Virus record (IMG/VR): IMGVR_UViG_3300025128_000055
Span: 1-52,037 of that record
Origin: a virus
Length of the DNA stretch: 52,037 bases
Reading direction: 5' to 3' (one strand)
The notes beneath the pieces were generated by a model. It saw only the letters and a list, made by a program, of their open reading frames with translations, ran no database searches and had not been told where the DNA came from. Position 1 is the first letter of the stretch. Every line of letters starts with the position of its first letter. Positions 26,353 through 33,775 of this stretch are shown here, piece by piece. Both the position numbers and the translations under genes were made by a program.

Positions 26353-26928
26353 CTATAAAGAATACTCAAAACCGACCTTAAATTTATAAAATTGTTTTCC
26401 CTTAACATCATTGTAATCTACAATATTATTAAGTATTATTTTTTTAGTCAGTTTCCAATTCAATGAAACATTAGCCTCTTTATCAAACCTATCTACTTCA
26501 AGAACATCATCTCTGAAATAATATGCGTCAAGTTTGGTTATCAATTCAAAATGAGAATTGATTTGTTTCTTATTAGAAACACCAATAGAAGTTCCTTGTT
26601 CTAGTTTATCTTCAGAATAAAATCCCGTATAACCAATACTAAACCAATCCTTTTTATATCTAGCGTCTAGCTTGGTATATTTTAAATCACGAGAAGTTTT
26701 GTTTACATATTGAGGTTTGATATAAAAAATACTTGGTGTCCAAGTAAACCACATCTCATCATCAATATAGTTTTGTCCTAACTCACGTTCCCAATCTCGT
26801 TTGAGATAGATAGTCTTAGATTTAAAACCAAGTGATAATTCATAATCATCTTTCGTGATTGATTCATCATTTGGTGTTCTCATAGCAAAACTTGAGAACA
26901 ATATTAGTCCTGATAATAAACTATTCAT
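26353..26928 (-). CDS. Probable outer-membrane beta-barrel protein
   Basis: About 191 aa from the ATG at 26928, chosen because AAGGAGA lies just upstream and a signal peptide (MNSLLSGLILFSSFAM) follows. The mature chain shows regular 8-10 residue alternating strands (WFTWTPSIFYIKPQYV, LDARYKKDWFSIGYTGFY, ELITKLDAYYFR, VSLNWKLTKKIILNNIV) and ends FKVGFEYSL, fitting an 8-stranded barrel or porin-like protein. This is a third phage-encoded envelope protein outside the left operon. Possible roles are superinfection exclusion or envelope remodelling; these are guesses. Confidence 0.55.
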   Translation of the reverse strand: MNSLLSGLILFSSFAMRTPNDESITKDDYELSLGFKSKTIYLKRDWERELGQNYIDDEMWFTWTPSIFYIKPQYVNKTSRDLKYTKLDARYKKDWFSIGYTGFYSEDKLEQGTSIGVSNKKQINSHFELITKLDAYYFRDDVLEVDRFDKEANVSLNWKLTKKIILNNIVDYNDVKGKQFYKFKVGFEYSL

Positions 26929-27167
26929 TAATTTCTCCTTAGTGAATCTGGTAGTATCCAAGTTGAGTCAATCGGTTCTTCTTCTATCGGTGATATATAA
27001 TATGGTGGATCGTTCTCAGTTGAATCTTCAGGTAGTATAGTTCTTATACCGATACTCAATTCAAACTTATTCAAATCCTCTTCTAAAGTTCCATTGTAAT
27101 CTTTGACTACTATTACAAGTGCCAAAACACAATGAAAATAAAACCAAGTTAAATTTACTGGTTCCAT
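26928..27167 (-). CDS. Small hypothetical protein with N-terminal hydrophobic segment
   Basis: A 79-aa protein with a hydrophobic N-terminus (LTWFYFHCVLALVIVV, residues 6-21) that may be a membrane anchor or signal. A proline- and acid-rich remainder follows (PEDSTENDPPYYISPIEEEP). SD GAGAGGAT. Its stop is next to the start of the barrel gene. No family recognised. Confidence 0.45.
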   Translation of the reverse strand: MEPVNLTWFYFHCVLALVIVVKDYNGTLEEDLNKFELSIGIRTILPEDSTENDPPYYISPIEEEPIDSTWILPDSLRRN

Positions 27168-27168
27168 A

Positions 27169-27315
27169 TCAATATCCTCTCATCATTCTATCCAACTCAG
27201 CCCAAGCCTCCATACCATCCACGAATCCCATTAATACTTTTAATAGTAATACACCTGCTCCAAGTAACAATATGGTTTCAATGGTATCAAATACCATTTC
27301 TGCTTTTGTCTTCAT
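27169..27315 (-). CDS. 48-aa membrane protein
   Basis: A short frame encodes 48 residues with a transmembrane helix at about 11-31 (TIETILLLGAGVLLLKVLMG) and a short charged tail (WAELDRMMRGY). The ATG is coupled to the stop of the upstream DUF4494-like gene, and its stop lies 1 nt before the next ATG. Operon spacing supports it. Function unknown. Confidence 0.5.
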   Translation of the reverse strand: MKTKAEMVFDTIETILLLGAGVLLLKVLMGFVDGMEAWAELDRMMRGY

Positions 27316-27521
27316 TAGTCAATTACTCCAACAATCTTTGATTCCTTAACAACCTTTGTCTCAAACGTGTAAGGTGAATCTTTTAAATGTTCGTTTACTT
27401 TTGCTTCTGCTACACTTACTGAATCACACTCGACTAAAAAGTTTCTTCGTGTCCTTTTTTCTTTGATTCCATTTTTAGTTGGTATCTCTTCTGTAAATAT
27501 AACCTGTGCTTCAAAATACAT
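27315..27521 (-). CDS. DUF4494-like small protein
   Basis: About 68 aa from the ATG at 27521, preceded by AAGGAGT; the open frame upstream overlaps the next gene. The sequence MYFEAQVIFTEEIPTKNGIK, RRNFLVECDSVSVAEAKV resembles DUF4494 proteins, which have a W/YFE.KV start, an NG.KK turn, a LV.A.S.TEAEA strand and helix. I know that family mainly from Bacteroidetes and their phages. Role unknown. This is a supporting clue to the host group. Confidence 0.5.
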   Translation of the reverse strand: MYFEAQVIFTEEIPTKNGIKEKRTRRNFLVECDSVSVAEAKVNEHLKDSPYTFETKVVKESKIVGVID

Positions 27522-27537
27522 ATATAACTCCTTTTGT

Positions 27538-28008
27538 TTAAATGTACATTCGTTGGCCTGTGCCAACGTGTTGTTCATAGAACTTACCCTCTACATCGTG
27601 CCACACATATGGTGATTCAGGATTTTCATCCCAACCGAATTGTGAGTAATATTCTAAATCTTTTCTTAATAAATTTGCTCTATGTGATGAATGAATTTTT
27701 TCATTACCTAACCAATGTGGTAATACCATATCCTTTACTTCATAGAACTCCATATTATTATTGTACCCACGAGCAATCCACTCTCGTATAATAACATTGG
27801 TATAATGTTTAAGTGATGGTAAGTATGGTTTCCACATAATACTACATGGATGATTCAACCAACCCTTATAAGGTCTACCATCTTTTCTCGGTACACCACT
27901 TATCGCGTTGATTATTTGCATCCCCTCGACTCGCTGTTTACCCAATCGTCTCCAATCTAATACTGAAGCTGACTCTTCAAAAGATTCATATGGTAAGAAT
28001 GTTTGCAT
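27538..28008 (-). CDS. Pyrimidine-dimer DNA glycosylase-like protein
   Basis: A 156-aa protein opening MQTFLPYESFEESASVLDWR, then RLGKQRVEGMQI, WLNHPCSIMWKPY and YYSQFGW. This is the layout of the Pyr_excise (T4 endonuclease V-related) family often annotated in phages. These enzymes act on UV-induced pyrimidine dimers. Strong SD AAGGAGT, and promoter P2 lies just upstream (28034-28062). The catalytic N-terminal threonine of T4 DenV is not obvious here, so activity is uncertain. Confidence 0.6.
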   Translation of the reverse strand: MQTFLPYESFEESASVLDWRRLGKQRVEGMQIINAISGVPRKDGRPYKGWLNHPCSIMWKPYLPSLKHYTNVIIREWIARGYNNNMEFYEVKDMVLPHWLGNEKIHSSHRANLLRKDLEYYSQFGWDENPESPYVWHDVEGKFYEQHVGTGQRMYI

Positions 28009-28033
28009 AATACTCCTTGATATAATACTCTAT

Positions 28034-28062
28034 AATATACTATAATTTTTAAGACTTGTCAA
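28034..28062 (-). promoter_or_regulatory. Sigma70-type promoter P2, inside a coding end
   Basis: Minus strand: -35 TTGACA (28062-28057), 17-bp spacer, -10 TATATT (28039-28034). The -35 box lies inside the last codons of the 58-aa gene (Asp-Leu-Asp-Lys-Ser). It serves the pyrimidine-dimer glycosylase-like gene and those downstream. Confidence 0.7.
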
Positions 28063-28225
28063 GATCTTTTTTTTCTTTTTTACCAAAGATTTTTTCCCAA
28101 TTCTCTTCATACTTCTGTTGGTCGGACTCTCGACGCTTACTACCTTTACCAGCATCCCAATATCTATTTTGACCATTTGGTCTATCAACCATCGAACCCT
28201 TTGGTGCCTTTTTTGCTTTAGCCAT
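28049..28225 (-). CDS. Small basic hypothetical protein
   Basis: A 58-aa lysine-rich protein (MAKAKKAPKGSMVDRPNGQN, RYWDAGKGSKRRES) ending in KKEKKDLDKS. SD AAGGAA. No membrane helix or cysteine motif. The basic, flexible composition suggests nucleic acid binding. Its 3' end encodes the -35 element of promoter P2. Confidence 0.55.
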   Translation of the reverse strand: MAKAKKAPKGSMVDRPNGQNRYWDAGKGSKRRESDQQKYEENWEKIFGKKEKKDLDKS

Positions 28226-28851
28226 TATAATTTCCTTAAATAAACTTGCCAGTCTTTATAAAAAACTTCTATATGTTTATCAAAACAATCTAAAAATGCA
28301 TCAATCCCAATTTTACACTCACCCCAACCATAGTCATCAAAAATCATCAAACCATCTTCTGTTAATAAATCAAAAGATAATATAGCATCTGTAAGTACTA
28401 AATCTTTATCGTGAGATGCATCTACATATATAAAATCGTATTTCTTATCTTGATTACTTAGTAAGAATTCTTTAGTAGTCATTTGATTAAAAGTACATCT
28501 ACCCTCATCAATAAATGGTTTTAAATTTTCTGTACTAATAACAGAATATTTCTTTCCATCTTCCTCTACATTATTCACATCATTTACATCTACAGTATCA
28601 AGTTTACAATCATAATTATCAAGTAAAAAATTACTACACATTCCATTACCCGTTCCGAGTTCAAGAAAATTTAAATCTTTTCTACCATGAAAGAAATGAC
28701 CTAATACGGTTTTCCATTGTTGTGCGTGCATTGAAAAATTATCCCACTTTAAAACATTTGTATAATGTTCTTGTGGAATATAATTTTCAGTTTTAAAACG
28801 AGTAAGTTGTCTCGGATAACGTTGGTGAATCTTTCTCACAACATACCTCAT
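28225..28851 (-). CDS. SAM-dependent methyltransferase (class I)
   Basis: A 208-aa protein with the class I fold signature: motif I FLELGTGNGMCSNFLL (about 72-87), the acidic end of strand 2 (LDTVDVNDVNN), and YDFIYVDASHDKDLV, EDGLMIFDDYGW, which resemble the Methyltransf_24 family of small-molecule or sugar-modifying enzymes. The first codons overlap the upstream zinc-ribbon gene by 59 nt, so the true start may lie somewhat downstream; no better ATG is present before residue 42. The target is unknown; envelope glycans or small metabolites are plausible. Confidence 0.65.
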   Translation of the reverse strand: MRYVVRKIHQRYPRQLTRFKTENYIPQEHYTNVLKWDNFSMHAQQWKTVLGHFFHGRKDLNFLELGTGNGMCSNFLLDNYDCKLDTVDVNDVNNVEEDGKKYSVISTENLKPFIDEGRCTFNQMTTKEFLLSNQDKKYDFIYVDASHDKDLVLTDAILSFDLLTEDGLMIFDDYGWGECKIGIDAFLDCFDKHIEVFYKDWQVYLRKL

Positions 28852-29032
28852 TACAATAATGTTTAATTGTTACTTTCTTATCTCCCTTTAAGTCCTCACG
28901 ATTAGTCTTCTGTGCACCTTTAACGTAAGTGTCTGTAAATTGACCATACTTTCTGGAAGGAACTATTGTATACTTATATGGTGACGACGCCATCGTCCCA
29001 CAATAATTACATTTTTTTGATCCTGATTTCAT
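28793..29032 (-). CDS. Zinc-ribbon-like small protein
   Basis: A 79-aa protein with CNYCG near residue 8 and a second cysteine cluster, CNEVCC, near residue 60, so four to five cysteines could hold one zinc ion. The middle is basic. Its start overlaps the upstream stop (TAATG). Such small zinc ribbons recur in this region. Function unknown. Confidence 0.5.
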   Translation of the reverse strand: MKSGSKKCNYCGTMASSPYKYTIVPSRKYGQFTDTYVKGAQKTNREDLKGDKKVTIKHYCNEVCCEKDSPTLSETTYSF

Positions 29033-29241
29033 TATAATGAACCCTCTTTGTTTTCAATCATTACACCAGCCAAATAATCTTTCAGTAATGTTTTTTCTGC
29101 ACTTCTACGAATTTTATAGTCTTCTTGTGACTCTCCCTCAAGACGTTTAGGGCCTTGAAGCATTTCGCTTACTTTAATTCGTTCCTTGAACAAAGGTCTT
29201 TGTCTTGGATACTGACCATTAGCGAATATTGGATGTGCCAT
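29032..29241 (-). CDS. Small helical hypothetical protein
   Basis: A 69-aa protein with a proline/arginine-rich start (MAHPIFANGQYPRQRPLFKE) and a helical charged body (ESQEDYKIRRSAEKTLLKDY). SD AGGAGT. No recognisable family; coupling to the zinc-ribbon gene (TAATG) suggests a shared role. Confidence 0.5.
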   Translation of the reverse strand: MAHPIFANGQYPRQRPLFKERIKVSEMLQGPKRLEGESQEDYKIRRSAEKTLLKDYLAGVMIENKEGSL

Positions 29242-29258
29242 TTACTACTCCTGTTGTT

Positions 29259-30320
29259 TTAGTTTAAATTATAAGTTCCTTGACCGAAATTACCGGTCAC
29301 GAGTGGTGACTCTAAAAACATTTTATATACCAATGGGAATATCTGTTCGTTCTCTAACAAATATCTTGATACATCATACATCATAGACACATTATTTAAA
29401 TCTCTACCATGTAACTTAAAGTTTCTGAATCCCATATCATAAATTTCTTTTAATTCTTTTTCTGTTAATTGGTTTTGTCGAGTATCAGTTCTTTTAACTT
29501 CTACACCGGTATTTGGAAAATATCTTTCTACTGGACATATACCATAAGGTGTATTGTATTTAGAATCAATCGATTCAAAATCTCCAAAGTGAAAACCACC
29601 TTTCCAATTATTTAGATAATATCTAGCAACATCCGTGTAGTGTAAATCTCTGGCCTCACATCCAGTTGTACAACTCTCATTTACAAGTATTATATATTTC
29701 TGATAATTTTTGGACAATCCCTCTAATAAATCTTTATCTAAATTATCATCAGGATGAACCACAACTAAATCATATCTATTAGATAATTCAGTATAATATT
29801 CAACTGTTCTTTTCTTACCGTCTGCAGTTGGAAAGTCTAATTCGGGTTTTATACAATCTACAATCTGTTTTAAATTAGGATATTTTTTTCTAATATAATC
29901 AGACAACACATCACTCGCAACAATAACTCCATTGTGTGGATTATCTGTACCAGATAAAATCTCAAGTAAATAATTACATGCCTCATCGTTAAGATGTTCT
30001 TCTTCTATAAGTGGATTATTAAATGATACATCAATATCAATACGATTCATTCTATATAAATCGAAATTCATTTCAAAACTATCTCGTGTATTTCCAATTG
30101 TGGTAAATTTTCTTAAATTACTTTTTCCACCATTCCACATTACAGGATACGAACCATAAACAGAACGAATTGGTAAAGTAACTCCAAATGTTTTTTTAAT
30201 CTCTGATAATAATCCAATCAATGCTTGTTCATTATTAAACAAGGCTGGTACTGTCCAAGTTGCATCTGGCCAATTTTGATTTAATACATTTTTTAAATCG
30301 GGTATTTTATTTTTACTCAT
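29259..30320 (-). CDS. Hypothetical protein, possible TIM-barrel (U32-like) enzyme
   Basis: A 353-aa protein not firmly recognised. Strand-like segments at regular spacing (NRIDIDVSFNN, GVIVASDVL, YDLVVVHPDD, KYIILVNESC, GFRNFKLHGRD) suggest an alpha/beta barrel. The segment VNESCTTGCEARDLHY and a later CPVERYF carry cysteines that could form a metal or Fe-S site, reminiscent of U32-type proteins; this is a weak resemblance. SGS: SD GGAG lies inside the SGNH gene, whose end it overlaps by 8 nt, so the two enzymes are probably made together. Confidence 0.4.
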   Translation of the reverse strand: MSKNKIPDLKNVLNQNWPDATWTVPALFNNEQALIGLLSEIKKTFGVTLPIRSVYGSYPVMWNGGKSNLRKFTTIGNTRDSFEMNFDLYRMNRIDIDVSFNNPLIEEEHLNDEACNYLLEILSGTDNPHNGVIVASDVLSDYIRKKYPNLKQIVDCIKPELDFPTADGKKRTVEYYTELSNRYDLVVVHPDDNLDKDLLEGLSKNYQKYIILVNESCTTGCEARDLHYTDVARYYLNNWKGGFHFGDFESIDSKYNTPYGICPVERYFPNTGVEVKRTDTRQNQLTEKELKEIYDMGFRNFKLHGRDLNNVSMMYDVSRYLLENEQIFPLVYKMFLESPLVTGNFGQGTYNLN

Positions 30321-30915
30321 CTAATAACTCCATGATGTGTATTGACATATTTTCGTGGCCATTCCAACTCCAATGTCCATTTTGTATTTCACCATCGGTG
30401 TGTTCCCATATGGTTTGAAAAGGATTATTAGGTGGATACCATAAAGTATATGGCCAAAAAACCGTTTTAATATTTCTTAATTCAAGTTCATCCATCAAAC
30501 TTAAAAATTGTTTTATATAAAATCTTCCCCATTCTTTTTGGTTGGGTAATAATTGTTTAGTAATATAATTTAAAATAACTGAATCAACGTTTTCTTCATC
30601 TGAAAGAGTTTCTTCTACTATCGAGTGTCGTTGTTCTTTATTATCAAACCACATAGTTCTTGCAGGTATTGTATTTGACACAACGACAACATCACCCTCA
30701 TTCATCATAGGTAAATTACAAACTATATTACTTAATATAAATTGATTAGAACAACCACCTCGACTAATATTCTTTTCGTTCATATTTAAATTGTCTGAAA
30801 CGATTGTAGTCCATAACTTTCCATTAGGATATTTTTTATAATAAGGTTCATCAGGTTTACATCCATCACCATTTGTAAATGAATCACCGAAAAACCAACA
30901 AGTGTTTTTATTCAA
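30313..30915 (-). CDS. SGNH/GDSL-type hydrolase
   Basis: A 200-aa protein that opens with the block I nucleophile motif FFGDSFTNGDG (residues 8-18). ISRGGCSNQFIL gives the block II glycine, and GHWSWNGHENMSIHI near the end (about 181-195) gives the catalytic histidine block. SGNH enzymes hydrolyse ester bonds, often acetyl groups on polysaccharides. The only in-frame start near the motif is a TTG at 30915. A second SGNH gene occurs at 35760-36554. Role in envelope glycan modification is inferred. Confidence 0.6.
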   Translation of the reverse strand: MNKNTCWFFGDSFTNGDGCKPDEPYYKKYPNGKLWTTIVSDNLNMNEKNISRGGCSNQFILSNIVCNLPMMNEGDVVVVSNTIPARTMWFDNKEQRHSIVEETLSDEENVDSVILNYITKQLLPNQKEWGRFYIKQFLSLMDELELRNIKTVFWPYTLWYPPNNPFQTIWEHTDGEIQNGHWSWNGHENMSIHIMELLDE

Positions 30916-30922
30916 TAACTGC

Positions 30923-31306
30923 TCACTTTGATATATTGTGATTTAAAAAATCTTTTTGTTTTTGTACAGCCTTCTTTAAAGCTGCCTTTTTCTTTTTGTG
31001 TCGGTCAATAAGTATTTGTTCTTTAGTCCTACGTTTAGTTTTTACCTTAGCTTTAGTTACTTTAGTGGGTGGTAAAGTTCCTTTTAATTCAGGTTGTTCT
31101 TTACCCTTATGAAATACATTACCATCCTTGTCAACAAACTCATTCATAAAGTGCCATCCTGCTGGACGACCTGTTGGTGTATAACTTTTCTTTTCTTCAG
31201 GTAAACCTACCATACCTATAACACAATATGAACATACAGTTGAGATGGTATCATCACCAACGTTCTCAACCCAACGTCCACATTTTTTACATTCTATAGC
31301 TCCCAT
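30923..31306 (-). CDS. Zinc-ribbon protein with basic C-terminal tail
   Basis: About 127 aa from the ATG at 31306; an in-frame TTG lies 7 codons upstream. A zinc ribbon at the N-terminus (CKKCGRWVEN, CSYC) is followed by a segment GRPAGWHFMNEFVDKDGNVF and a long Lys/Arg-rich tail (TKAKVKTKRRTKEQILIDRH). The composition suggests RNA or DNA binding. It lies between the 69-aa gene and the SGNH gene in the operon. No named family. Confidence 0.5.
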   Translation of the reverse strand: MGAIECKKCGRWVENVGDDTISTVCSYCVIGMVGLPEEKKSYTPTGRPAGWHFMNEFVDKDGNVFHKGKEQPELKGTLPPTKVTKAKVKTKRRTKEQILIDRHKKKKAALKKAVQKQKDFLNHNISK

Positions 31307-31313
31307 AACTTTT

Positions 31314-31523
31314 TTATGCCTTTCCAATCAATCCGCTTTCGATTCCTTCTTTCATAAGAGTGTCCAGGATGTGTTCTTCAGCATTAACGTTCTTAAAAAA
31401 CTTATCCATCTTTAAATCGAACTGAATTAATTCATCAATTAAACTTGTGGTAAGTTCTAATGCCTCACCATCAGCACATTGTTCAATGTTTTCTAATTTT
31501 TCTACTATGTCTCTTATTCTCAT
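31314..31523 (-). CDS. Small helical hypothetical protein
   Basis: A 69-aa acidic all-helical protein (MRIRDIVEKLENIEQCADGE, ALELTTSLIDELIQFDLKMD). SD AAGG. It lies 16 nt downstream of the tRNA-Cys 3' end, so it probably shares its transcript. No family recognised. Confidence 0.5.
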   Translation of the reverse strand: MRIRDIVEKLENIEQCADGEALELTTSLIDELIQFDLKMDKFFKNVNAEEHILDTLMKEGIESGLIGKA

Positions 31524-31539
31524 AATACCTTTCTATTTG

Positions 31540-31613
31540 AGGGCTGGACAGGATTTGAACCTGCGAACAATGGATTTGCAATCCACCCCATTAGACCACT
31601 CTGGCACCAGCCC
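31540..31613 (-). tRNA. tRNA-Cys (anticodon GCA)
   Basis: Acceptor GGGCTGG pairs with CCAGCCC (discriminator T). The anticodon stem GTGGA/TCCAT encloses the loop TTGCAAA, giving anticodon GCA. T-arm GCAGG-TTCAAAT-CCTGT. CCA is not encoded. The 5' 23 nt also encode the last residues of the SWIM-like protein upstream, an unusual overlap. Confidence 0.9.
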
Positions 31614-31851
31614 GGCCTTCGACTCGTGCCTTAAATTTCATATCTTGAACTTCCAAGATATGTTTACAATATTTTTTCTTGAACTTGTATCTAAATTGAA
31701 AAGCCTTACAATCACAAGCCCATTCTAAACGACTCGGATCAAACCGAATATCGTAATCCTTCTCCTTTACCTTGTAGTGTTGCCACCCATACTCATCGAT
31801 GAGAACACCATCAAAGAGTTCGATAATCTTTTGAACTAAAGGATGTTCCAT
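31591..31851 (-). CDS. SWIM-type zinc-finger-like protein
   Basis: An 86-aa protein with WACDCKAFQFRYKFKKKYCKHI at about residues 44-65, the CxC...CxH pattern of SWIM zinc fingers, which bind DNA or proteins. N-terminal strands (YGWQHYKVKEKDYDIRFDP) match the usual lead-in of the domain. Its last eight codons (GRAGARVV) are the 5' end of tRNA-Cys. A genuine stop, TAA, occurs inside the tRNA D-arm region. Confidence 0.6.
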   Translation of the reverse strand: MEHPLVQKIIELFDGVLIDEYGWQHYKVKEKDYDIRFDPSRLEWACDCKAFQFRYKFKKKYCKHILEVQDMKFKARVEGRAGARVV

Positions 31852-31855
31852 AATA

Positions 31856-31984
31856 TTAAATAGTCCCTACTATCAATATTATTAACCAACAGAATACTAT
31901 CCAAGTAAAACCTAAACCTTCTGTAATAAACTTTTGACGAGCTTGTCTTTTTAATAATTGTTGTCTTGTTATTTGTTTTCTCAT
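31856..31984 (-). CDS. 42-aa membrane peptide
   Basis: A short frame encodes a basic, Gln-rich N-terminus (MRKQITRQQLLKRQARQKFI) and a C-terminal transmembrane helix (FTWIVFCWLIILIVG). The positive N-terminus predicts N-in topology. It fills the space between two convincing genes on the same strand. Function unknown. Confidence 0.5.
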   Translation of the reverse strand: MRKQITRQQLLKRQARQKFITEGLGFTWIVFCWLIILIVGTI

Positions 31985-31985
31985 T

Positions 31986-32228
31986 TTATATTCCGTGAGC
32001 TATATCTAATTTTTCTTCTAACCAAGTTGTCTCTTTTCCCTTATCAAGATAATCACGTTCTAATTCATCCATTAGATTTAATCGATTTTCATCAGACATA
32101 TAAGATGATTTAGTAGGTTGACCACCATATATCATATCTACAATCTTAATCTCATTAGTAACAGAACTCATTACATACTCCACCTCAAGAGGAGCTAGTT
32201 TCATTTCTTTTTTATAGACATAAGTCAT
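31986..32228 (-). CDS. Small hypothetical protein
   Basis: An 80-aa acidic protein (MTYVYKKEMKLAPLEVEYVM, ending TTWLEEKLDIAHGI), with SD AAAGGAAT and promoter P3 just upstream (32254-32282). It is mixed alpha/beta with no cysteine motif. It is the first gene of its transcript. No family recognised. Confidence 0.5.
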   Translation of the reverse strand: MTYVYKKEMKLAPLEVEYVMSSVTNEIKIVDMIYGGQPTKSSYMSDENRLNLMDELERDYLDKGKETTWLEEKLDIAHGI

Positions 32229-32253
32229 ATTTTATTCCTTTAATTAACACCCT

Positions 32254-32282
32254 AATATACGAAAAAAAGCAATACAAGTCAA
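32254..32282 (-). promoter_or_regulatory. Sigma70-type promoter P3
   Basis: Minus strand: -35 TTGACT (32282-32277), 17-bp spacer, -10 TATATT (32259-32254), preceded by a run of A. The -35 box contains the TGA stop codon of the 159-aa gene. Confidence 0.75.
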
Positions 32283-32758
32283 GCCTTTTTTTCATTTTTT
32301 TTCAAAAATCTTTTATACATCTTATTTAGAGCTAGTTTTTGTTTAGGACTTAGATTACCATATCTACGTATTTGTTCCTCTAATGAACTTAGAAAATTCT
32401 CTGAACGAGCGATATATATGTGGTGATAATTACAGTTAGATAATTCCATTCTAACTATATTAGTTTTACTAAGAAGTCTTTGAGTTTCTAATCGTTTCTT
32501 TTCAAGTTCTTCAAAACTGTTTCGTTTGATTATTTTATGAATTGATTCCAACATCTTTGGAGTTATCTTACGTCCAAGAACAAGAGCCTTGTACATCTCA
32601 GCAGTAAAGTTATCTGCTCGTTTACTATCAACAAGAAATTTTAACTCTTTAATTTCTTTAGAGTAAGTACTGATATTATATTTCATAGTTTTTAGGCGAT
32701 GTTTTTTATTTGCCTCATGTTTATAAAACTGAGTTGCTGTCATTTTGATTTTTTTCAT
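32279..32758 (-). CDS. Basic helical protein with promoter-encoded C-terminus
   Basis: A 159-aa Lys/Arg-rich coiled-coil-like protein (STYSKEIKELKFLVDSKRAD, SFEELEKKRLETQRLL). It ends KKNEKKA, as does the 79-aa gene at 42964. The ATG at 32758 follows the -10 box of promoter P4 by 5 nt and lacks an SD, so the mRNA may be leaderless; ATG at codon 6 is an alternative. Function unknown; nucleic acid binding is likely by composition. Confidence 0.55.
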   Translation of the reverse strand: MKKIKMTATQFYKHEANKKHRLKTMKYNISTYSKEIKELKFLVDSKRADNFTAEMYKALVLGRKITPKMLESIHKIIKRNSFEELEKKRLETQRLLSKTNIVRMELSNCNYHHIYIARSENFLSSLEEQIRRYGNLSPKQKLALNKMYKRFLKKNEKKA

Positions 32759-32763
32759 ATAGG

Positions 32764-32793
32764 AATATAAGAATAAAAACTAATACGAGTCAA
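32764..32793 (-). promoter_or_regulatory. Sigma70-type promoter P4
   Basis: Minus strand: -35 TTGACT (32793-32788), 18-bp spacer, -10 TATATT (32769-32764), A-tract upstream. The start codon at 32758 is exactly 29 nt past the -35 box. Confidence 0.75.
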
Positions 32794-32811
32794 GCCTTTT
32801 TTTGATTTTTT

Positions 32812-33762
32812 TTAAATAACGCCAGATTGTGTTTTGATTCCACCTTTTCCTAGTTTTCTCACGACACCCTTAACAACCTTATCACTATCATCATTTTTTT
32901 CTTTTATCACCTCAACCACCTCTTCTTCGGGTTCAACTATATCTTCACGTTTTAAAATAGAATCTTTCTTCTCACCATACACTTCCCACCAATTTTTTCT
33001 TTTGGTAATCAAATAATCATTTTTTTTAGATTTGATTTTTGGACTTCCGCCAAACTCTTCTTCTCTAAGTACTAGCGCCTGATTAAATGCCACAACTAAC
33101 ATAACGGCTAACGGATCAAATACAAAGATAAGAATAAAGATGAAAAATTTCACAACAGTATCCACATCAGTATTGAATGTTCTAGCAAGATAAATTGCTG
33201 GGCCAACATCAACACCCGTCTCGACTAACTCAACTTTCAAATCACCAATCTCACCTTTGAGTTCCATCATGTCAGTATTGATTTGATTTATCTTTGGTTG
33301 ATACTCTTCTCTTAATTGTCTTTTTGCTGTTCTATAATTTTCTGGTAGTTCTGCGACTGCAACTTCTAATTCTTCTTTTAAGAATTCTTTGTCTTCTGAT
33401 AATTGTTCTAATCTATCTTCCTTATATAATAAAGCAGTAGATTGCTTTTCAAAGTTTACGGTTGCACCTTGATAGGCATTTGATAAGTATCCAAAGATAC
33501 CAGCACTCGTTATCAATACTAATGTTAATACTGCTGTAATTAGATATGTTTTTTGAAATAGATTTACTCTATCCCAATATCGGTATAAGAATGCCGCCGT
33601 AACCAATTTACCAAGTTCCAAAGAACCTGCCATAATGATTACTGATAAAGCGGCTCCAGCAAATAATTTACTTAAACCAAATACTGAAAAGAATCCAGCA
33701 CTTCCAGCAATCAATAGAGCGGATATTCCCAACCATATGTGGAAATTTTTAGACCGTTCCAT
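32812..33762 (-). CDS. Multi-pass membrane protein with long coiled coil
   Basis: A 316-aa protein with three N-terminal transmembrane helices (about 8-28, 30-52 and 70-92), a long coiled coil (about 100-175: LYKEDRLEQLSEDKEFLKEE), a fourth helix (VKFFIFILIFVFDPLAVMLV, about 208-230) and a charged tail with KREDIVEPEEEVVEVIKEK. Proteins of this shape occur in many T4-like phages without assigned function. It may act in superinfection exclusion or as an inner-membrane scaffold. SD GGAGAAA. It shows no enzymatic motif. Confidence 0.6.
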   Translation of the reverse strand: MERSKNFHIWLGISALLIAGSAGFFSVFGLSKLFAGAALSVIIMAGSLELGKLVTAAFLYRYWDRVNLFQKTYLITAVLTLVLITSAGIFGYLSNAYQGATVNFEKQSTALLYKEDRLEQLSEDKEFLKEELEVAVAELPENYRTAKRQLREEYQPKINQINTDMMELKGEIGDLKVELVETGVDVGPAIYLARTFNTDVDTVVKFFIFILIFVFDPLAVMLVVAFNQALVLREEEFGGSPKIKSKKNDYLITKRKNWWEVYGEKKDSILKREDIVEPEEEVVEVIKEKNDDSDKVVKGVVRKLGKGGIKTQSGVI

Positions 33763-33775
33763 TTTTTTCTCCTAT

